Below, one piece after another: positions 8,359 to 18,055 of a DNA stretch of 64,000 nt (positions are counted from its first letter, which is position 1; each line of letters opens with the position of its first letter). The notes beneath the pieces were generated by a model. It worked only from the letters and a program-made list of their open reading frames with translations, was not told the origin of the DNA and ran no database searches. The stretch is from DASXQK01 sp963757155 (lineage in GTDB: Bacteria; Pseudomonadota; Alphaproteobacteria; Dongiales; Dongiaceae): the NCBI GenBank assembly GCA_963757155.1, contig CAVWQS010000004.1, positions 54,073-118,072 of the forward strand, written 5' to 3'. The translations under genes were made by a program, and so were the position numbers.

Positions 8359-9144
8359 CTAAAGCTCCAGCTCGCACCACACCGGCGTGTGGTCGGAGGG
8401 CTTGTCCTTGTGGCGCGGACTCTTGTCGATCTCGGCGGCGGTGAGGCGGTCGGCGGCTTGCGGCGACAGCAGCAGATGGTCGATGCGCAGGCCTTGATCC
8501 TTCTGCCAGCGCCCCGCCTGGTAATCCCAGAAGGTATAGCGGCGCGGCTCCGAATGGAGGGCGCGGAAGGCGTCGGTGAAGCCGAGATTGACCAGACGGC
8601 GGAAGGCGGCGCGGCTCTCCGGCCGGCAGAGGGCATCGTCCTTCCAGCCGATGGGATCATAGACGTCGTCATCGGTCGGGCAGACGTTGTAGTCGCCGCC
8701 GAGGACCAGCGGCTCTTCCAGCGCGAGCAGGCCCTGGGCATGGCCGCGCAGCCGCTCCAGCCAGGCGAGCTTGTAGGGATATTTGTCGCTGTCGGCGGGA
8801 TTGCCGTTGGGGAGATAGATGCTGGCCACCCGCACCACCTTGCCGTCGGCCTGGACGAGGGCCTCGACATAGCGCGCCGGCTCGTCCTCGACGAAGCCGG
8901 GCAGGCGCTCGGCCTCGATGGTCATGGGATGGCGGGAGAGGATGGCGACGCCGTTGTAGCTCTTCTGCCCGACGATCGCGAGATTGTAGCCGAGGTCCTC
9001 GAACTCCAGCCGGGGGAAGCCCTCGGTCTGGCATTTGATCTCCTGGAAGAGGGCCACATCCGGCTTGGCCTCGCGCAGCCAGTCGAGCACCAGCCCGATC
9101 CGGCTGCGGACCGAATTGACGTTCCAAGACGCTATGCGGATCAA
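8359..9144 (-). CDS. xthA: Exodeoxyribonuclease III
   Basis: 261 residues. AP endonuclease and 3' exonuclease of base-excision repair. Motifs: IASWNVNSVRSR at the start, FQEIKC (catalytic Glu), GDYNVCPTD, a WDYQAGRW block, LRIDHLLLSP, and KPSDHTPVWCEL (catalytic Asp-His). Only a TTG at 9144 starts this frame at the family position; the frame stays open far upstream over erpA, but that extension is the antisense-register shadow. It begins 13 bases after the erpA stop, so erpA-xthA are probably cotranscribed. Confidence 0.93.
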   Translation of the reverse strand: MIRIASWNVNSVRSRIGLVLDWLREAKPDVALFQEIKCQTEGFPRLEFEDLGYNLAIVGQKSYNGVAILSRHPMTIEAERLPGFVEDEPARYVEALVQADGKVVRVASIYLPNGNPADSDKYPYKLAWLERLRGHAQGLLALEEPLVLGGDYNVCPTDDDVYDPIGWKDDALCRPESRAAFRRLVNLGFTDAFRALHSEPRRYTFWDYQAGRWQKDQGLRIDHLLLSPQAADRLTAAEIDKSPRHKDKPSDHTPVWCELEL

Positions 9145-9157
9145 GTCGCGATTCGGA

Positions 9158-9505
9158 TCAAATCGAGAAGGAGCTTCCGCAGCCGCAGGAGGAGCTGGCG
9201 TTGGGATTGCGCACCTGGAAGGAGGAGCCGACGAGATCCTCGACGAAATCGATCTCGGCACCGCCCAGCAGGTCGATGGAGGTCTGATCCACCAGCAGCT
9301 TGACCCCGTCGCGCTCGAAGACCAGATCGTCCTCGTTGCGGGTGTCGTCGAAGGAGAAGCCGTATTGGAAGCCCGAGCAGCCGCCACCGGAGACCGCCAG
9401 GCGCAGCATCAGGCCGGGGTTGCCCTCGGCGGCGACGAGCGTGCTGATTCGCCGCGCGGCGGCGGCGGTCAGGCTGACTTCTCTTACAGGGCTGATCTGG
9501 TTCAT
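9158..9505 (-). CDS. erpA: Iron-sulfur cluster insertion protein ErpA
   Basis: 115 residues. A-type Fe-S carrier that delivers clusters to client enzymes. The three conserved cysteines are present: one in GGGCSGFQYGF and two in SSCGCGSSF. The start (MNQISPVREVSLT) is supported by family length. It is divergent from dgt with about 110 bases between the starts, and xthA follows on the same strand, a standard alphaproteobacterial order. Confidence 0.95.
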   Translation of the reverse strand: MNQISPVREVSLTAAAARRISTLVAAEGNPGLMLRLAVSGGGCSGFQYGFSFDDTRNEDDLVFERDGVKLLVDQTSIDLLGGAEIDFVEDLVGSSFQVRNPNASSSCGCGSSFSI

Positions 9506-9615
9506 GGATCTTCCGATCGCGGGTTCCCGAGGTAGATAGGGTATACCTCGCACCCCCTCAATGTAAGGAGGGCAGGCGGTTTGTCAAACCCCGGCCCAGC
9601 CGATACCTTCCGGCC

Positions 9616-10801
9616 ATGCCCCCGCTCGCCCCCTATGCCAGCCGGCCGGACCGAAGCCGCGGCCGCCTCTGGCCGGAGGCGGAGAGCGCCATGCGCTCGG
9701 TCTTCCAGCGCGACCGGGACCGGATCATCCATTCCACGGCCTTCCGGCGGCTGAAGCATAAGACCCAGGTCTTCGTCCATCACGAGGGGGATCACTACCG
9801 CACGCGCCTCACCCATAGCATCGAGGTGGCCCAGATCGCGCGTTCCATCGCCCGCGCCCTGGGCCTCGACGAGGATCTGGCCGAGGCGGTGGCGCTGGCC
9901 CATGATCTCGGCCACCCCCCCTTCGGCCATGCCGGGGAGGAGGCGCTGGACGAGGCCATGGCGCCCTTCGGCGGCTTCGACCACAACGAGCAGACCTTCC
10001 GCATCCTGGTCTCCCTGGAGCGCCGCTATGCCGAGTTCGACGGGCTGAACCTGACCTGGGAATGCCTGGAAGCCATCGCCAAGCATAACGGCCCCCTCGA
10101 AGGGCCGGGGGCGGGGGCCAAGGCAAAAGCGCGGGGCGTGCCGGCCAGCATCGCCCGCTATTCGGCCGAGGCGCAGGATCTGGAGCTCGCGGGATGGCCG
10201 GGCGCGGAAGCCCAGGTCGCCGCCCTGGCCGACGACATCGCCTATAACAATCATGACATCGACGACGGCCTGCGCGCCGGCCTCTTCCCGCTGGAGGATC
10301 TGGCATCCGTTCCGCTGACCGGCGAGGTCATCGGGATCGTGAGCGCCCGATATCCCGGGCTCGAGCCCACGCGGCTCATCCATGAATCGGTCCGCCGGCT
10401 GATTGACCGCATGGTGAGCGACCTGATAGAGGAGACGCGCCGTCGATTGGACGGTGCCAAGCCCCAATCGGTCGATGACATCCGCCGGCTCGGCGGACCC
10501 GTGGTCGCCTTCTCCGAGGAGATGCGCGACAAGGAGCGGGCCCTGAAGCGGTTCCTCTTCGCCCGGATGTATCGGCATGAGCGGGTCATGGGTGCGGCGG
10601 GCGAGGCGAAGCAGGTGGTGCGTCGAGCTCTTCGATGCCTATCTCGCCGAGCCCGAGCTTCTGCCCGCGGAATGGCGCACCGGCGCGCCGGCCGCAAATT
10701 CGCCGGAAACCGCGCGCCTGGTGGCGGATTATATCGCCGGGATGACCGACCTCTATGCCTTCGACGCTCATCGCCGCCTGACTGGATCCACCTCGCCATG
10801 A
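9616..10801 (+). pseudogene. dgt: Deoxyguanosinetriphosphate triphosphohydrolase, one frameshift
   Basis: dGTPase-like HD hydrolase (dGTP to deoxyguanosine and triphosphate). Visible: RDRIIHSTAFRRLKHKTQV, THSIEVAQIARSIARALGL, the HD pair in ALAHDLGHPPFGHAGE, FDHNEQTFRI, and ADDIAYNNHDIDDGL. At about 10622 one extra base shifts the frame, and the true C-terminus (ELFDAYLAEPELLP... to TGSTSP) continues in the next frame to a TGA at 10799-10801. Corrected length is 394 residues, normal for the family. Uncorrected, the frame runs into argS and creates a false 973-codon dgt-argS fusion. Probably a sequencing error. Confidence 0.9.
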
Positions 10802-12537
10802 ATGCCTTCGCCCAGTTTCACCAGCTGATCCTCGCCGAGATCGGCAAGCTCGCCGCCGATGGCGAGATTCCCGCCGGCCTCGATACCGCCCGGGTCGCCG
10901 TCGAGCCGCCGCGCGAGGCGAGCCATGGCGATCTCGCGACCAATGCGGCCATGGTGCTGGCCAAGCCCGCCGGCATGGCGCCCCGGCTGCTTGCGGAGAA
11001 GCTCGCCGAACGGCTGGGCAAATTGGCCGATGTCACGGGGGTGGAGATTGCCGGACCGGGCTTCATCAACCTGCGGCTGGCCGACAGCTATTGGCAGTCC
11101 CGGATCGCCGATGTGCTCGCCGCCGGCACGGATTACGGATCCTCGAAGGTCGGGGCGGGGCGGCGGGTCAATGTGGAATATGTCTCGGCCAATCCGACCG
11201 GGCCGCTGCACATCGCCCATGCCCGGGGCGCCGTCTATGGCGATGCCCTGGCCCTGCTCCTGACCAAGGCCGGCTTCGAGGTCACCCGCGAATATTACAT
11301 CAACGACGCCGGCGCCCAGGTCGATACCCTCGCGCGCTCGACCCATCTTCGCTATCTCGAAGCTCTCGGCGAGACCATCGATGCGATTCCCGAGGGCTTC
11401 TATCCCGGGGATTATCTGAAGGACGTCGGCCAGGCCCTGGCGGCGCGCGACGGGGATAAATGGCGGGATGCGCCCGAGAGCGAATGGCTGGCGCCGGTGC
11501 GCCGCTTCGCCATCGACATGATCATGGCCGGTATCCGCGAGGACCTTGCGCTGCTCGGCATCGAGCAGGAGGTCTTCAGCTCCGAGCGCGCGATGATCGA
11601 CGCCGGCGGCGTCGAGCGGGCGCTGAAGACGCTGGAGGACCGGGGCCTCATCTATGTCGGCGTCCTGGAGCCGCCCAAGGGCAAGGCGCCCGAGGATTGG
11701 GAGCCGCGGCCCCAGACTCTGTTCCGCGCCACCCAGTTCGGCGACGATGTCGACCGGCCGCTGAAGAAGTCCGACGGCAGCTGGACCTATTTCGCCGGCG
11801 ACATCGCCTATCACTACGACAAGTTCCGGCGCGGCACGCCTGACATGATCGATGTCTGGGGCGCCGATCATGCCGGCTATATCAAGCGCATGAAGGCCGC
11901 GGTGACGGCGGTCACGGGCGGGGCGGGATCCCTCGACGTCAAGGTCTGCCAACTCGTGCGTCTGCTGCGCGACGGGCAGCCGGTCAAGATGTCGAAGCGG
12001 GCCGGCACCTTCGTCACCTTGCGCGAGGTGGTGGAGGAGGTCGGCAAGAGCGTGCTGCGCTTCATCATGCTGACGCGCAAGAACGACGCGCCGCTGGACT
12101 TCGACCTCGCCAAGGTGATGGAGCAGTCGCGCGACAATCCGGTGTTCTACGTCCAGTACGCCCATGCCCGGGCGCGCTCGGTGCTGCGCCTGGCCGAAGA
12201 GCAGTCACCAGGGATCGCCGGCAGAAAACCCGATCTGCATCGCTTGACCAACTCGGGCGAGCTTGCTCTTATCAAATTGATGGCAGGCTGGCCGCAACTC
12301 GTGGAGAGCGCGGCCGAGGCGCACGAGCCGCATCGGATCGCATTCTACCTCTACGATTTGGCGGCCGCCTTCCATGCGCTGTGGAACAGAGGCAAGGAGG
12401 ATGCGGGCTTGCGCTTCCTGCTCACCGAAGACCCGGCGCTGACCTCGGCGCGGCTCGCCATGGTGCGGGCGATGACGGTGACGATCGCCTCCGGCCTCGG
12501 GGTCTTCGGGGTTGAACCGGTTGAGGAGATGCGTTGA
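10798..12537 (+). CDS. argS: Arginyl-tRNA synthetase
   Basis: 579 residues, class I synthetase that charges tRNA-Arg. The HIGH-type motif is HIAHARG (residue 138) after EYVSANPTGPL. The KMSKS-type motif is KMSKRAG (residue 397), and the C-terminal anticodon domain carries NPVFYVQYAHARARS. The start is the ATG at 10798, overlapping the dgt stop by 4 bases (ATGA). Although the frame is open 1.2 kb upstream, that part is dgt. Essential gene with an intact frame. Confidence 0.97.
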   Translation: MNAFAQFHQLILAEIGKLAADGEIPAGLDTARVAVEPPREASHGDLATNAAMVLAKPAGMAPRLLAEKLAERLGKLADVTGVEIAGPGFINLRLADSYWQSRIADVLAAGTDYGSSKVGAGRRVNVEYVSANPTGPLHIAHARGAVYGDALALLLTKAGFEVTREYYINDAGAQVDTLARSTHLRYLEALGETIDAIPEGFYPGDYLKDVGQALAARDGDKWRDAPESEWLAPVRRFAIDMIMAGIREDLALLGIEQEVFSSERAMIDAGGVERALKTLEDRGLIYVGVLEPPKGKAPEDWEPRPQTLFRATQFGDDVDRPLKKSDGSWTYFAGDIAYHYDKFRRGTPDMIDVWGADHAGYIKRMKAAVTAVTGGAGSLDVKVCQLVRLLRDGQPVKMSKRAGTFVTLREVVEEVGKSVLRFIMLTRKNDAPLDFDLAKVMEQSRDNPVFYVQYAHARARSVLRLAEEQSPGIAGRKPDLHRLTNSGELALIKLMAGWPQLVESAAEAHEPHRIAFYLYDLAAAFHALWNRGKEDAGLRFLLTEDPALTSARLAMVRAMTVTIASGLGVFGVEPVEEMR

Positions 12538-13799
12538 TGGCGACGGAAGGGCGGCCACCGGAAGATCTGCAGGAAGCAGTCGCGGCGACCTTGCGCCGTT
12601 TGCGGGGCGAGGTCGGCGCGACAGCACCGCGGCCTGCCCAGCGCATCGAGCCCCAGCTCTCGATGCCGGCCGCTGCCCCCGAAGCCGCCCCGGAGCCCAC
12701 CGACGAGCCGCCATCGCCGGCAGACGAAGCTCCCTTCACCGCGGAGCCCCCGGTACAGATGCCGGCGCCGGCGCGCCGGCTGGAGCCCGATCTGCTGAGC
12801 GCCGTCTCCCAGACCGATATTCCGCCGATCCCTTCGTCTCAAGGCCAGGGCCCGACCGCCTATGAGCCGGTCGAGGAGGCGACGGCGGAGGAATATGTGG
12901 TGGCGCCGCGGCGGCCTTGGCTGCGCTATGTCGCGGCCCTCGTCGTTCTCATCGCCTTTGCGGTCGTGGGTTGGTGGGGCTATCGCCATTTCGCCGGGCG
13001 CGCCGGCGGCGGCCAAGTTCCCGTGGTGGCGGCCGACCAGACGCCCGAGAAGGTGCCGCCGGCGGATCAGCCGGCGACCCAGACCCAGAGCCAGCAGGAA
13101 ACCGTCTACAACCAGATCTCCCCCGGCAGCACCGCCCAGCAGCCGGAGGTCCTGCTCCCGCAGCCCGAGACGCCCTCCACCCCGCCGGCCCCGGCCGCCA
13201 GCGCCACCACTACCCAGAGCGGTGCTGCGTCCGGCACGGCCGCACCTTCCGTCCCCGCCGTGCCCGCGCCGCCGCCAGCGGCCGGCTCGACCACGACAGG
13301 TTCGACGACAACCGGCAGCTCGACCGGCACGCTGACGGAGACTCTCCTGCCGGCAGAATCCACGACCTCGACCACCGCGCCGGCTACGACGGGGCAGGCC
13401 ACCACGGGCCAGGCGGCCGGAACCCAGACTGCGACGACGGCGCCCAGCGCCCCCGCCGCGACTGATACGCAGGGCACGACAGCCACCGACCAGGCGGCGA
13501 CGGGAACAGCTGCAACCGCGCCGGCGCCGGCCAATGACGCGCCGACGGCGGCGGGCAATTACCGTGTCCAGCTCGCGGCCCTCAAGACCGAGGCGGATGC
13601 AAAGACTGCCTGGAAACGGCTGGCGGCCAAATACCCGGATATCCTCGGTCCCCTCGCTATGCATATCGAGAAGGTCGATCTCGGCACCAAGGGCATCTAT
13701 TACCGCGTCCAGGCCGGCCCCTTCACGGATAAGAATGCGGCGCGGGATGTCTGCGCCAAGCTCACGCCCAAGGGGCAGCCCTGTCTGGTAAAGCCCTGA
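12537..13799 (+). CDS. SPOR domain membrane protein
   Basis: 420 residues. Order: acidic cytoplasmic part (1-125), one membrane helix (RYVAALVVLIAFAVVGWWGY, about 128-147), a long Pro/Ala/Thr-rich periplasmic linker (about 150-335), and a C-terminal SPOR domain (YRVQLAALKTEADA... YYRVQAGPF... GQPCLVKP). SPOR domains bind denuded glycan at the septum, so a division role is expected. The ATG overlaps the argS TGA by one base, and the same order is conserved in alphaproteobacteria. Confidence 0.93.
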   Translation: MATEGRPPEDLQEAVAATLRRLRGEVGATAPRPAQRIEPQLSMPAAAPEAAPEPTDEPPSPADEAPFTAEPPVQMPAPARRLEPDLLSAVSQTDIPPIPSSQGQGPTAYEPVEEATAEEYVVAPRRPWLRYVAALVVLIAFAVVGWWGYRHFAGRAGGGQVPVVAADQTPEKVPPADQPATQTQSQQETVYNQISPGSTAQQPEVLLPQPETPSTPPAPAASATTTQSGAASGTAAPSVPAVPAPPPAAGSTTTGSTTTGSSTGTLTETLLPAESTTSTTAPATTGQATTGQAAGTQTATTAPSAPAATDTQGTTATDQAATGTAATAPAPANDAPTAAGNYRVQLAALKTEADAKTAWKRLAAKYPDILGPLAMHIEKVDLGTKGIYYRVQAGPFTDKNAARDVCAKLTPKGQPCLVKP

Positions 13800-13822
13800 T
13801 ATTAATAGTTTTGCACTGATCC

Positions 13823-14842
13823 ATGGCACCCTTGGCGGCGATCTTCGGCTGCGCCGGGCCGCAGCTCGCGGCGGCGGAGCGCGACTTCTTTGCCCGGGCC
13901 GATCCCACGGGCTTCATCCTCTTCGCCCGCAATGTGGAATCCCCGGCGCAGCTTCGCGCCCTCGTGGCCGCGCTGCGCCAATCCGTCGGCCGTGAGGATG
14001 CGCCGGTGCTGGTGGATCAGGAGGGCGGGCGGGTCCAGCGCCTGAAGCCCCCGCAGTGGCGGGCAGCCCCGGCGCCGGGCCGCTTCGGCGAGCTCGCGGC
14101 CAAGGATCCGGCCGGGGCGGCGGAGGCGGTGCGGCTCAACGCCCGGCTCATCGCCGGCGAGCTGGTTGCCGCCGGCATCGATACGGTCGGCGCCCCCTCC
14201 CTGGATCTCCGGCTTCCCGGCGCCCATCAGGTCATCGGCGACCGCGCCTTCTCCGCCGATCCCGAGATCGTGGCCGCCCTGGGCCGGGCGGCCTGCGAGG
14301 GTTTCCTTTCTTCCGGGGTCACGCCGGTGATCAAGCATCTGCCCGGACATGGCCGCAGCCAGGTCGACAGCCATCTCAGCCTCCCGGTGGTCGAGGCGCC
14401 GCTGGCGGAGCTGGAGGCCAGCGACTTCCGTCCGTTTCGGGCCCTGGCCGACATGCCGCTGGGCATGACCGGCCATTTGTTGATCCCCGCCATAGACGCC
14501 GAGCGCCCAGCCACCATATCGTCCCGCGTCATCGCCGAGGTCATCCGCGGCTTCATCGGATTCCAGGGGGTTCTGATCACCGACGATCTGTCCATGGAGG
14601 CGCTCTCCGGCACCGTCCAATCCCGCGCCGCCGCGGCTATCGCCGCGGGCTGCGACCTCGCCCTCCATTGCAACGGCAAGCTCGCGGAGATGGCCGCCAT
14701 CGCCGAGGCTCTCCCGCCAATCTCCCCGGGTGCGGCCGCAAAGCTCGCCAAAGCCCGCGTCCGGCCGGCCGCCGCCGAGGCCGATCCGGCCGACCTCGCC
14801 CGCCGCCTGGATCTGCTGCTGAGCGGGGCCTCCCATGCTTGA
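13823..14842 (+). CDS. nagZ: Beta-N-acetylhexosaminidase NagZ (GH3)
   Basis: 339 residues. It releases N-acetylglucosamine from peptidoglycan recycling products in the cytoplasm. GH3 marks: VDQEGGRVQRLKPP (about 68-81), KHLPGHGRSQVDSH holding the catalytic His of the NagZ loop (about 171-184), and ITDDLSMEAL with the nucleophile Asp (about 252-261). It starts 23 bases after the SPOR gene and overlaps the next gene by 8 bases, so it belongs to the argS-scpB transcript. Confidence 0.95.
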   Translation: MAPLAAIFGCAGPQLAAAERDFFARADPTGFILFARNVESPAQLRALVAALRQSVGREDAPVLVDQEGGRVQRLKPPQWRAAPAPGRFGELAAKDPAGAAEAVRLNARLIAGELVAAGIDTVGAPSLDLRLPGAHQVIGDRAFSADPEIVAALGRAACEGFLSSGVTPVIKHLPGHGRSQVDSHLSLPVVEAPLAELEASDFRPFRALADMPLGMTGHLLIPAIDAERPATISSRVIAEVIRGFIGFQGVLITDDLSMEALSGTVQSRAAAAIAAGCDLALHCNGKLAEMAAIAEALPPISPGAAAKLAKARVRPAAAEADPADLARRLDLLLSGASHA

Positions 14843-15560
14843 GGACGGCATCGCCGCGGCCATCCGCGAAGCGACGGTCTGGGCGCTGCCGATTCTTTTC
14901 GCCGTGCCGCTGCATGAGGCGGCCCATGGGCTGGTGGCCTATCGGCTGGGCGACGACACGGCCTATCGCCAGGGACGGGTCACCCTCAACCCGCTGCGCC
15001 ACATCGATCCCTTCGGCACGGTGGTCCTGCCGGCGCTGCTGCTGCTGGCCAATACGCATTTCCTGTTCGGCTATGCCAAGCCGGTGCCGGTCGCCTTCAA
15101 CCGGCTGCGCCACCCGCGCCGGGATACCATGCTGGTGGCGGCCGCGGGGCCGGCCATGAACCTCCTGCTGGCGCTGATCTCGGCCCTGCTGGTCTATGTC
15201 GTGGGATGGCTTCCCCTGGGTGCTGCCACCTGGGCGGTGGAAACCCTGTTCAGATCGATGTATCTGAATTTGATGCTGGCGGTGTTCAACATGATTCCCT
15301 TGCCCCCGCTCGACGGCGGTCGCGTCTTCGTCAGCCTGTTGCCCCGCGGGCTGGCGCGGCCGGTGGCGCAGGTCGAGCGCTATGGGATTCTTGTTCTGCT
15401 GGCACTGCTGATCCTGCCCTCGATGCTGGGCCCAAGCCTGGGAGTGGATTTGAACTACCTCAGCCGCTGGCTCTCCGGGATCACGCTCTGGCTTCTGAAC
15501 GGCATCGTGTCGCTGACGGGGATCGAGCCCACCCTCAATTTATTCCTGGGCGCGGCATGA
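14835..15560 (+). CDS. Site-2 protease family (M50) membrane protein
   Basis: 241 residues, multi-pass. The zinc motif HEAAH is at residues 27-31 in helix 1. The third ligand Asp lies in NMIPLPPLDGGRV (about residue 160). LGDDTAYRQGRVTLNPLRHIDPFGT is typical of the compact family near scpA. It is an inner-membrane intramembrane protease; substrates are not known. It overlaps nagZ by 8 bases and scpA by 4. Confidence 0.92.
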   Translation: MLEDGIAAAIREATVWALPILFAVPLHEAAHGLVAYRLGDDTAYRQGRVTLNPLRHIDPFGTVVLPALLLLANTHFLFGYAKPVPVAFNRLRHPRRDTMLVAAAGPAMNLLLALISALLVYVVGWLPLGAATWAVETLFRSMYLNLMLAVFNMIPLPPLDGGRVFVSLLPRGLARPVAQVERYGILVLLALLILPSMLGPSLGVDLNYLSRWLSGITLWLLNGIVSLTGIEPTLNLFLGAA

Positions 15561-16345
15561 GCGAGCAACCCTTCGAGGAAGACTCCCGCGAGCCGATCGA
15601 GCCCGGCGAGGCGCTGCTGCTCGACCTCGATGGCTATGAAGGTCCGATCGATATCCTTCTCGCTTTGGCCCGCGACCAGAAGGTCGATCTGCGCAAGATC
15701 TCGATCCTGGCACTGGCCGATCAGTATCTCGCCTTCATCACCCGGGCGCGACAGCTGCGCCTCGAGATCGCCGCCGATTATCTCGTGATGGCGGCGTGGC
15801 TAGCCTATCTGAAGTCGCGCCTGCTGCTGCCGGAGCCGGAGACCGAGGGCGAGCCCACCGGTGCGGAGCTGGCCGCGGCCTTGGCCTTCCAGCTGCAGCG
15901 GCTGCAGGCGATGAAGGAAGCGGGCGCCAAGCTCATGGCGTTGCCCCAGCTCGGCCGCGACTTCGTCCCCCGGGGCGAGCCGGAGCGCTTCAAGGTCGTC
16001 ACCCGCGTGGTCTATTCGGCGACGCTCTACGATCTGCTGAAGGCCTATGGCACCCATACGGGGCGGCGCCATGAGGGCGCGCTGCATATCCTGCCCACGG
16101 ATCTCTATTCCATGGACGATGCGCTGAAGCGCCTCAGCGGGATGATCGGCAAGGCGGTCGAATGGTCGACGCTTCTGAGCTTCCTGCCGCCGGGGCTGGC
16201 GGGCGGGCTGGTCCGCCGCTCGGCGCTCGCCGCGACCTTCGCCGCGAGCCTCGAGATGGCGCGCTCGGGCCGCCTCAAGCTCCGCCAGGACCGCACCTTC
16301 GGTCCCATCTATCTCCGACGCAACGAGGACCCCCAGCCGTCATGA
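15557..16345 (+). CDS. scpA: Segregation and condensation protein A
   Basis: 262 residues. Kleisin subunit that bridges the SMC heads of the condensin-like SMC-ScpAB complex. The N-terminal YEGPIDILLALARDQKVDLRKI is the SMC-neck-binding helix region, followed by ADQYLAFI and AWLAYLKSRLLLPEP. The C-terminal winged helix is present. Start ATG 15557 (ATGA overlap with the M50 stop); the frame is open further upstream but over the M50 gene. Confidence 0.94.
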   Translation: MSEQPFEEDSREPIEPGEALLLDLDGYEGPIDILLALARDQKVDLRKISILALADQYLAFITRARQLRLEIAADYLVMAAWLAYLKSRLLLPEPETEGEPTGAELAAALAFQLQRLQAMKEAGAKLMALPQLGRDFVPRGEPERFKVVTRVVYSATLYDLLKAYGTHTGRRHEGALHILPTDLYSMDDALKRLSGMIGKAVEWSTLLSFLPPGLAGGLVRRSALAATFAASLEMARSGRLKLRQDRTFGPIYLRRNEDPQPS

Positions 16346-17079
16346 GCGAAGACCGCTTCCAACTGTTGCGCCTCCTGGAGGCGACGCTGTTCGCCACGAG
16401 CGAGCCGATGGCCGAGAAATCCCTGGCGGAGCGCTTGCCCGAGGGGGCCGATATCGCAGGCCTGCTGCAGGAACTGGCCGGGCTCTATGCCAACCGCGGC
16501 GTGCATCTGCTCCAGATCGGGGAGCGCTGGGCCTTCCGCACGGCGCCCGACCTCGGGGATCGGCTGCAGATCGAGACGACAGTCGCCCGCAAGCTCTCCC
16601 GTGCCGCCATCGAGACCCTGGCCATCATCGCCTATCACGAGCCGGTGACACGGGCCGAGGTGGAGGAGATCCGGGGCGTGGCGCTCTCCCGGGGCACGCT
16701 GGACACGCTGCTGGAGGCCGGCTGGATCCGGCCCAAGGGCCGGCGCCAGACCCCGGGGCGGCCCGTCACCTGGGTCACGACCGAGGCCTTCCTCGATCAT
16801 TTCGGCCTCGAGGGTCGCGAGGCCCTGCCCGGGATCGAGGAGCTCAAGGCCGCGGGCCTGCTCGATGCCCGCTCGGCCATCTCGACCCTCGGCGCCCAGG
16901 CCATGGCCGCCGTCGCACCCCGCGACGATGCGGAAGGGACGGGCGAGGACGCGGAAGAGGGCGAGGAAGGGCCCCCGGAGGGCATGGACCCCGAGGCCGC
17001 GGCCGAGTTCGAATCCATGGTTGCCGCGGCCGAGGCCATTGCCGAGGAGGAAGATGAGGAGGAACCGGGAAAGGGCTGA
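16342..17079 (+). CDS. scpB: Segregation and condensation protein B
   Basis: 245 residues, partner of ScpA with two winged helices. Visible: LLRLLEATLFATSEPM at the start, LSRAAIETLAIIAYHEPVTRAEVEEIRGV (about 97-125), and GRRQTPGRPVTWVTTEAFLDHFGL. A long acidic tail (EGTGEDAEEGEEG...) follows, which is variable in the family. ATGA overlap with scpA. Confidence 0.94.
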   Translation: MSEDRFQLLRLLEATLFATSEPMAEKSLAERLPEGADIAGLLQELAGLYANRGVHLLQIGERWAFRTAPDLGDRLQIETTVARKLSRAAIETLAIIAYHEPVTRAEVEEIRGVALSRGTLDTLLEAGWIRPKGRRQTPGRPVTWVTTEAFLDHFGLEGREALPGIEELKAAGLLDARSAISTLGAQAMAAVAPRDDAEGTGEDAEEGEEGPPEGMDPEAAAEFESMVAAAEAIAEEEDEEEPGKG

Positions 17080-17236
17080 TCCGCCGTCCTTCCTGCCGGC
17101 CTCAATTCGGCGATGCTTCTAAGATTCCGCCTTAAATTCGCCGCTCGACAGCGCCACATAAGTTGCGTTGCGGGCGTGACGGGTTTTTGCCATAGTCCGC
17201 CCTCAATCGTGAAGTCTGCGTTTCAAGGAGATCCGA

Positions 17237-17452
17237 ATGGGATCGTTAAGCATCTGGCACATCATACTGCTTCTGGCAGTAGTGCTGTTGATCTTCGGCG
17301 GCGGCGGCAAGATCCCCAAGCTCATGAAGGACATGGGCCAGGGCATCACGGCTTTCAAAAGAGGCCTGAAGGAAGAGCCGAAGCCCGGTGAGCCCGGCTC
17401 CGACAAGGCGATCGAAGCCGAGGTAGGCAACAAGGATAAGGCCGCCGGCTGA
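17237..17452 (+). CDS. tatA: Sec-independent translocase TatA
   Basis: 71 residues: one N-terminal membrane helix (LSIWHIILLLAVVLLIFGGGGKIPKLMKDMGQGI), then an amphipathic helix and a charged tail. TatA polymerises to form the passage for folded proteins carrying twin-arginine signals. AAGGAG lies 8 bases before the ATG. The 157-base gap after scpB probably holds the tat promoter; I could not pick a confident -35/-10. A likely client in the window is the multicopper oxidase at 37103-38775. Confidence 0.95.
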   Translation: MGSLSIWHIILLLAVVLLIFGGGGKIPKLMKDMGQGITAFKRGLKEEPKPGEPGSDKAIEAEVGNKDKAAG

Positions 17453-17482
17453 CGCTCGCGGAGTAACGCCGAGGCCTAGTCC

Positions 17483-18025
17483 ATGTTCGACCTGAGCTGG
17501 TCGCATATTGCCATCCTGGTCGTGGTCGCTCTGCTTGTGCTGGGCCCCAAGGAATTGCCGAACGCGATCCGTACCGGCGCCCAGCTCCTGCGCACCGGCC
17601 GTAAGCTCGCCGGCGAGTTCCGCAGCGGCATGGACGATCTGCTGCGCGAGGCGGAGCTGGAAGAGACCCGGCAGGCCATCACCAAGGCCATGTCCGAAGG
17701 GGTTGAAAAAACCCTCACCGAAAATGTTGATCCGACGGGCGAACTGAAGTCGGCAGTGTCCCTCGATCCGCTCCTGGAAGCGTCCTCGGGGGAGGCGGCC
17801 TCGGCTTCGGGCGATACGACGCCCAAGATGATCGAGCATGATCCGCCGCCGGCACCGGCCCATTCCATCCAGCCGCCGCTGCCGGAAGGTGTGACGGCGA
17901 GCCCCGTGACGCCAAGTCCCGTGACGGTCGAGCCCATCGAGCCGATTGGGGGCGGGGGTGGAGGCGTGACGGAAACGCCGCCGGCGACCGAAAGCCAGGA
18001 TCAGAAGCAGACGACCGGGGCGTGA
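17483..18025 (+). CDS. tatB: Sec-independent translocase TatB
   Basis: 180 residues. MFDLSWSHIAILVVVALLVLGPKELP is the TatB membrane segment with its conserved Glu and Pro, followed by the amphipathic helix and a long Pro/Gly-rich cytoplasmic tail. With TatC it forms the receptor for twin-arginine signal peptides. It is 30 bases after tatA. Confidence 0.94.
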   Translation: MFDLSWSHIAILVVVALLVLGPKELPNAIRTGAQLLRTGRKLAGEFRSGMDDLLREAELEETRQAITKAMSEGVEKTLTENVDPTGELKSAVSLDPLLEASSGEAASASGDTTPKMIEHDPPPAPAHSIQPPLPEGVTASPVTPSPVTVEPIEPIGGGGGGVTETPPATESQDQKQTTGA

Positions 18026-18055
18026 GGATAAGGGTTTGATGACGGGGACGGGCAA

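Noticed and set aside
17113..17391. 92-codon ORF overlapping tatA
   Set aside because: Out of frame with the clear tatA gene and lacking any recognisable feature.
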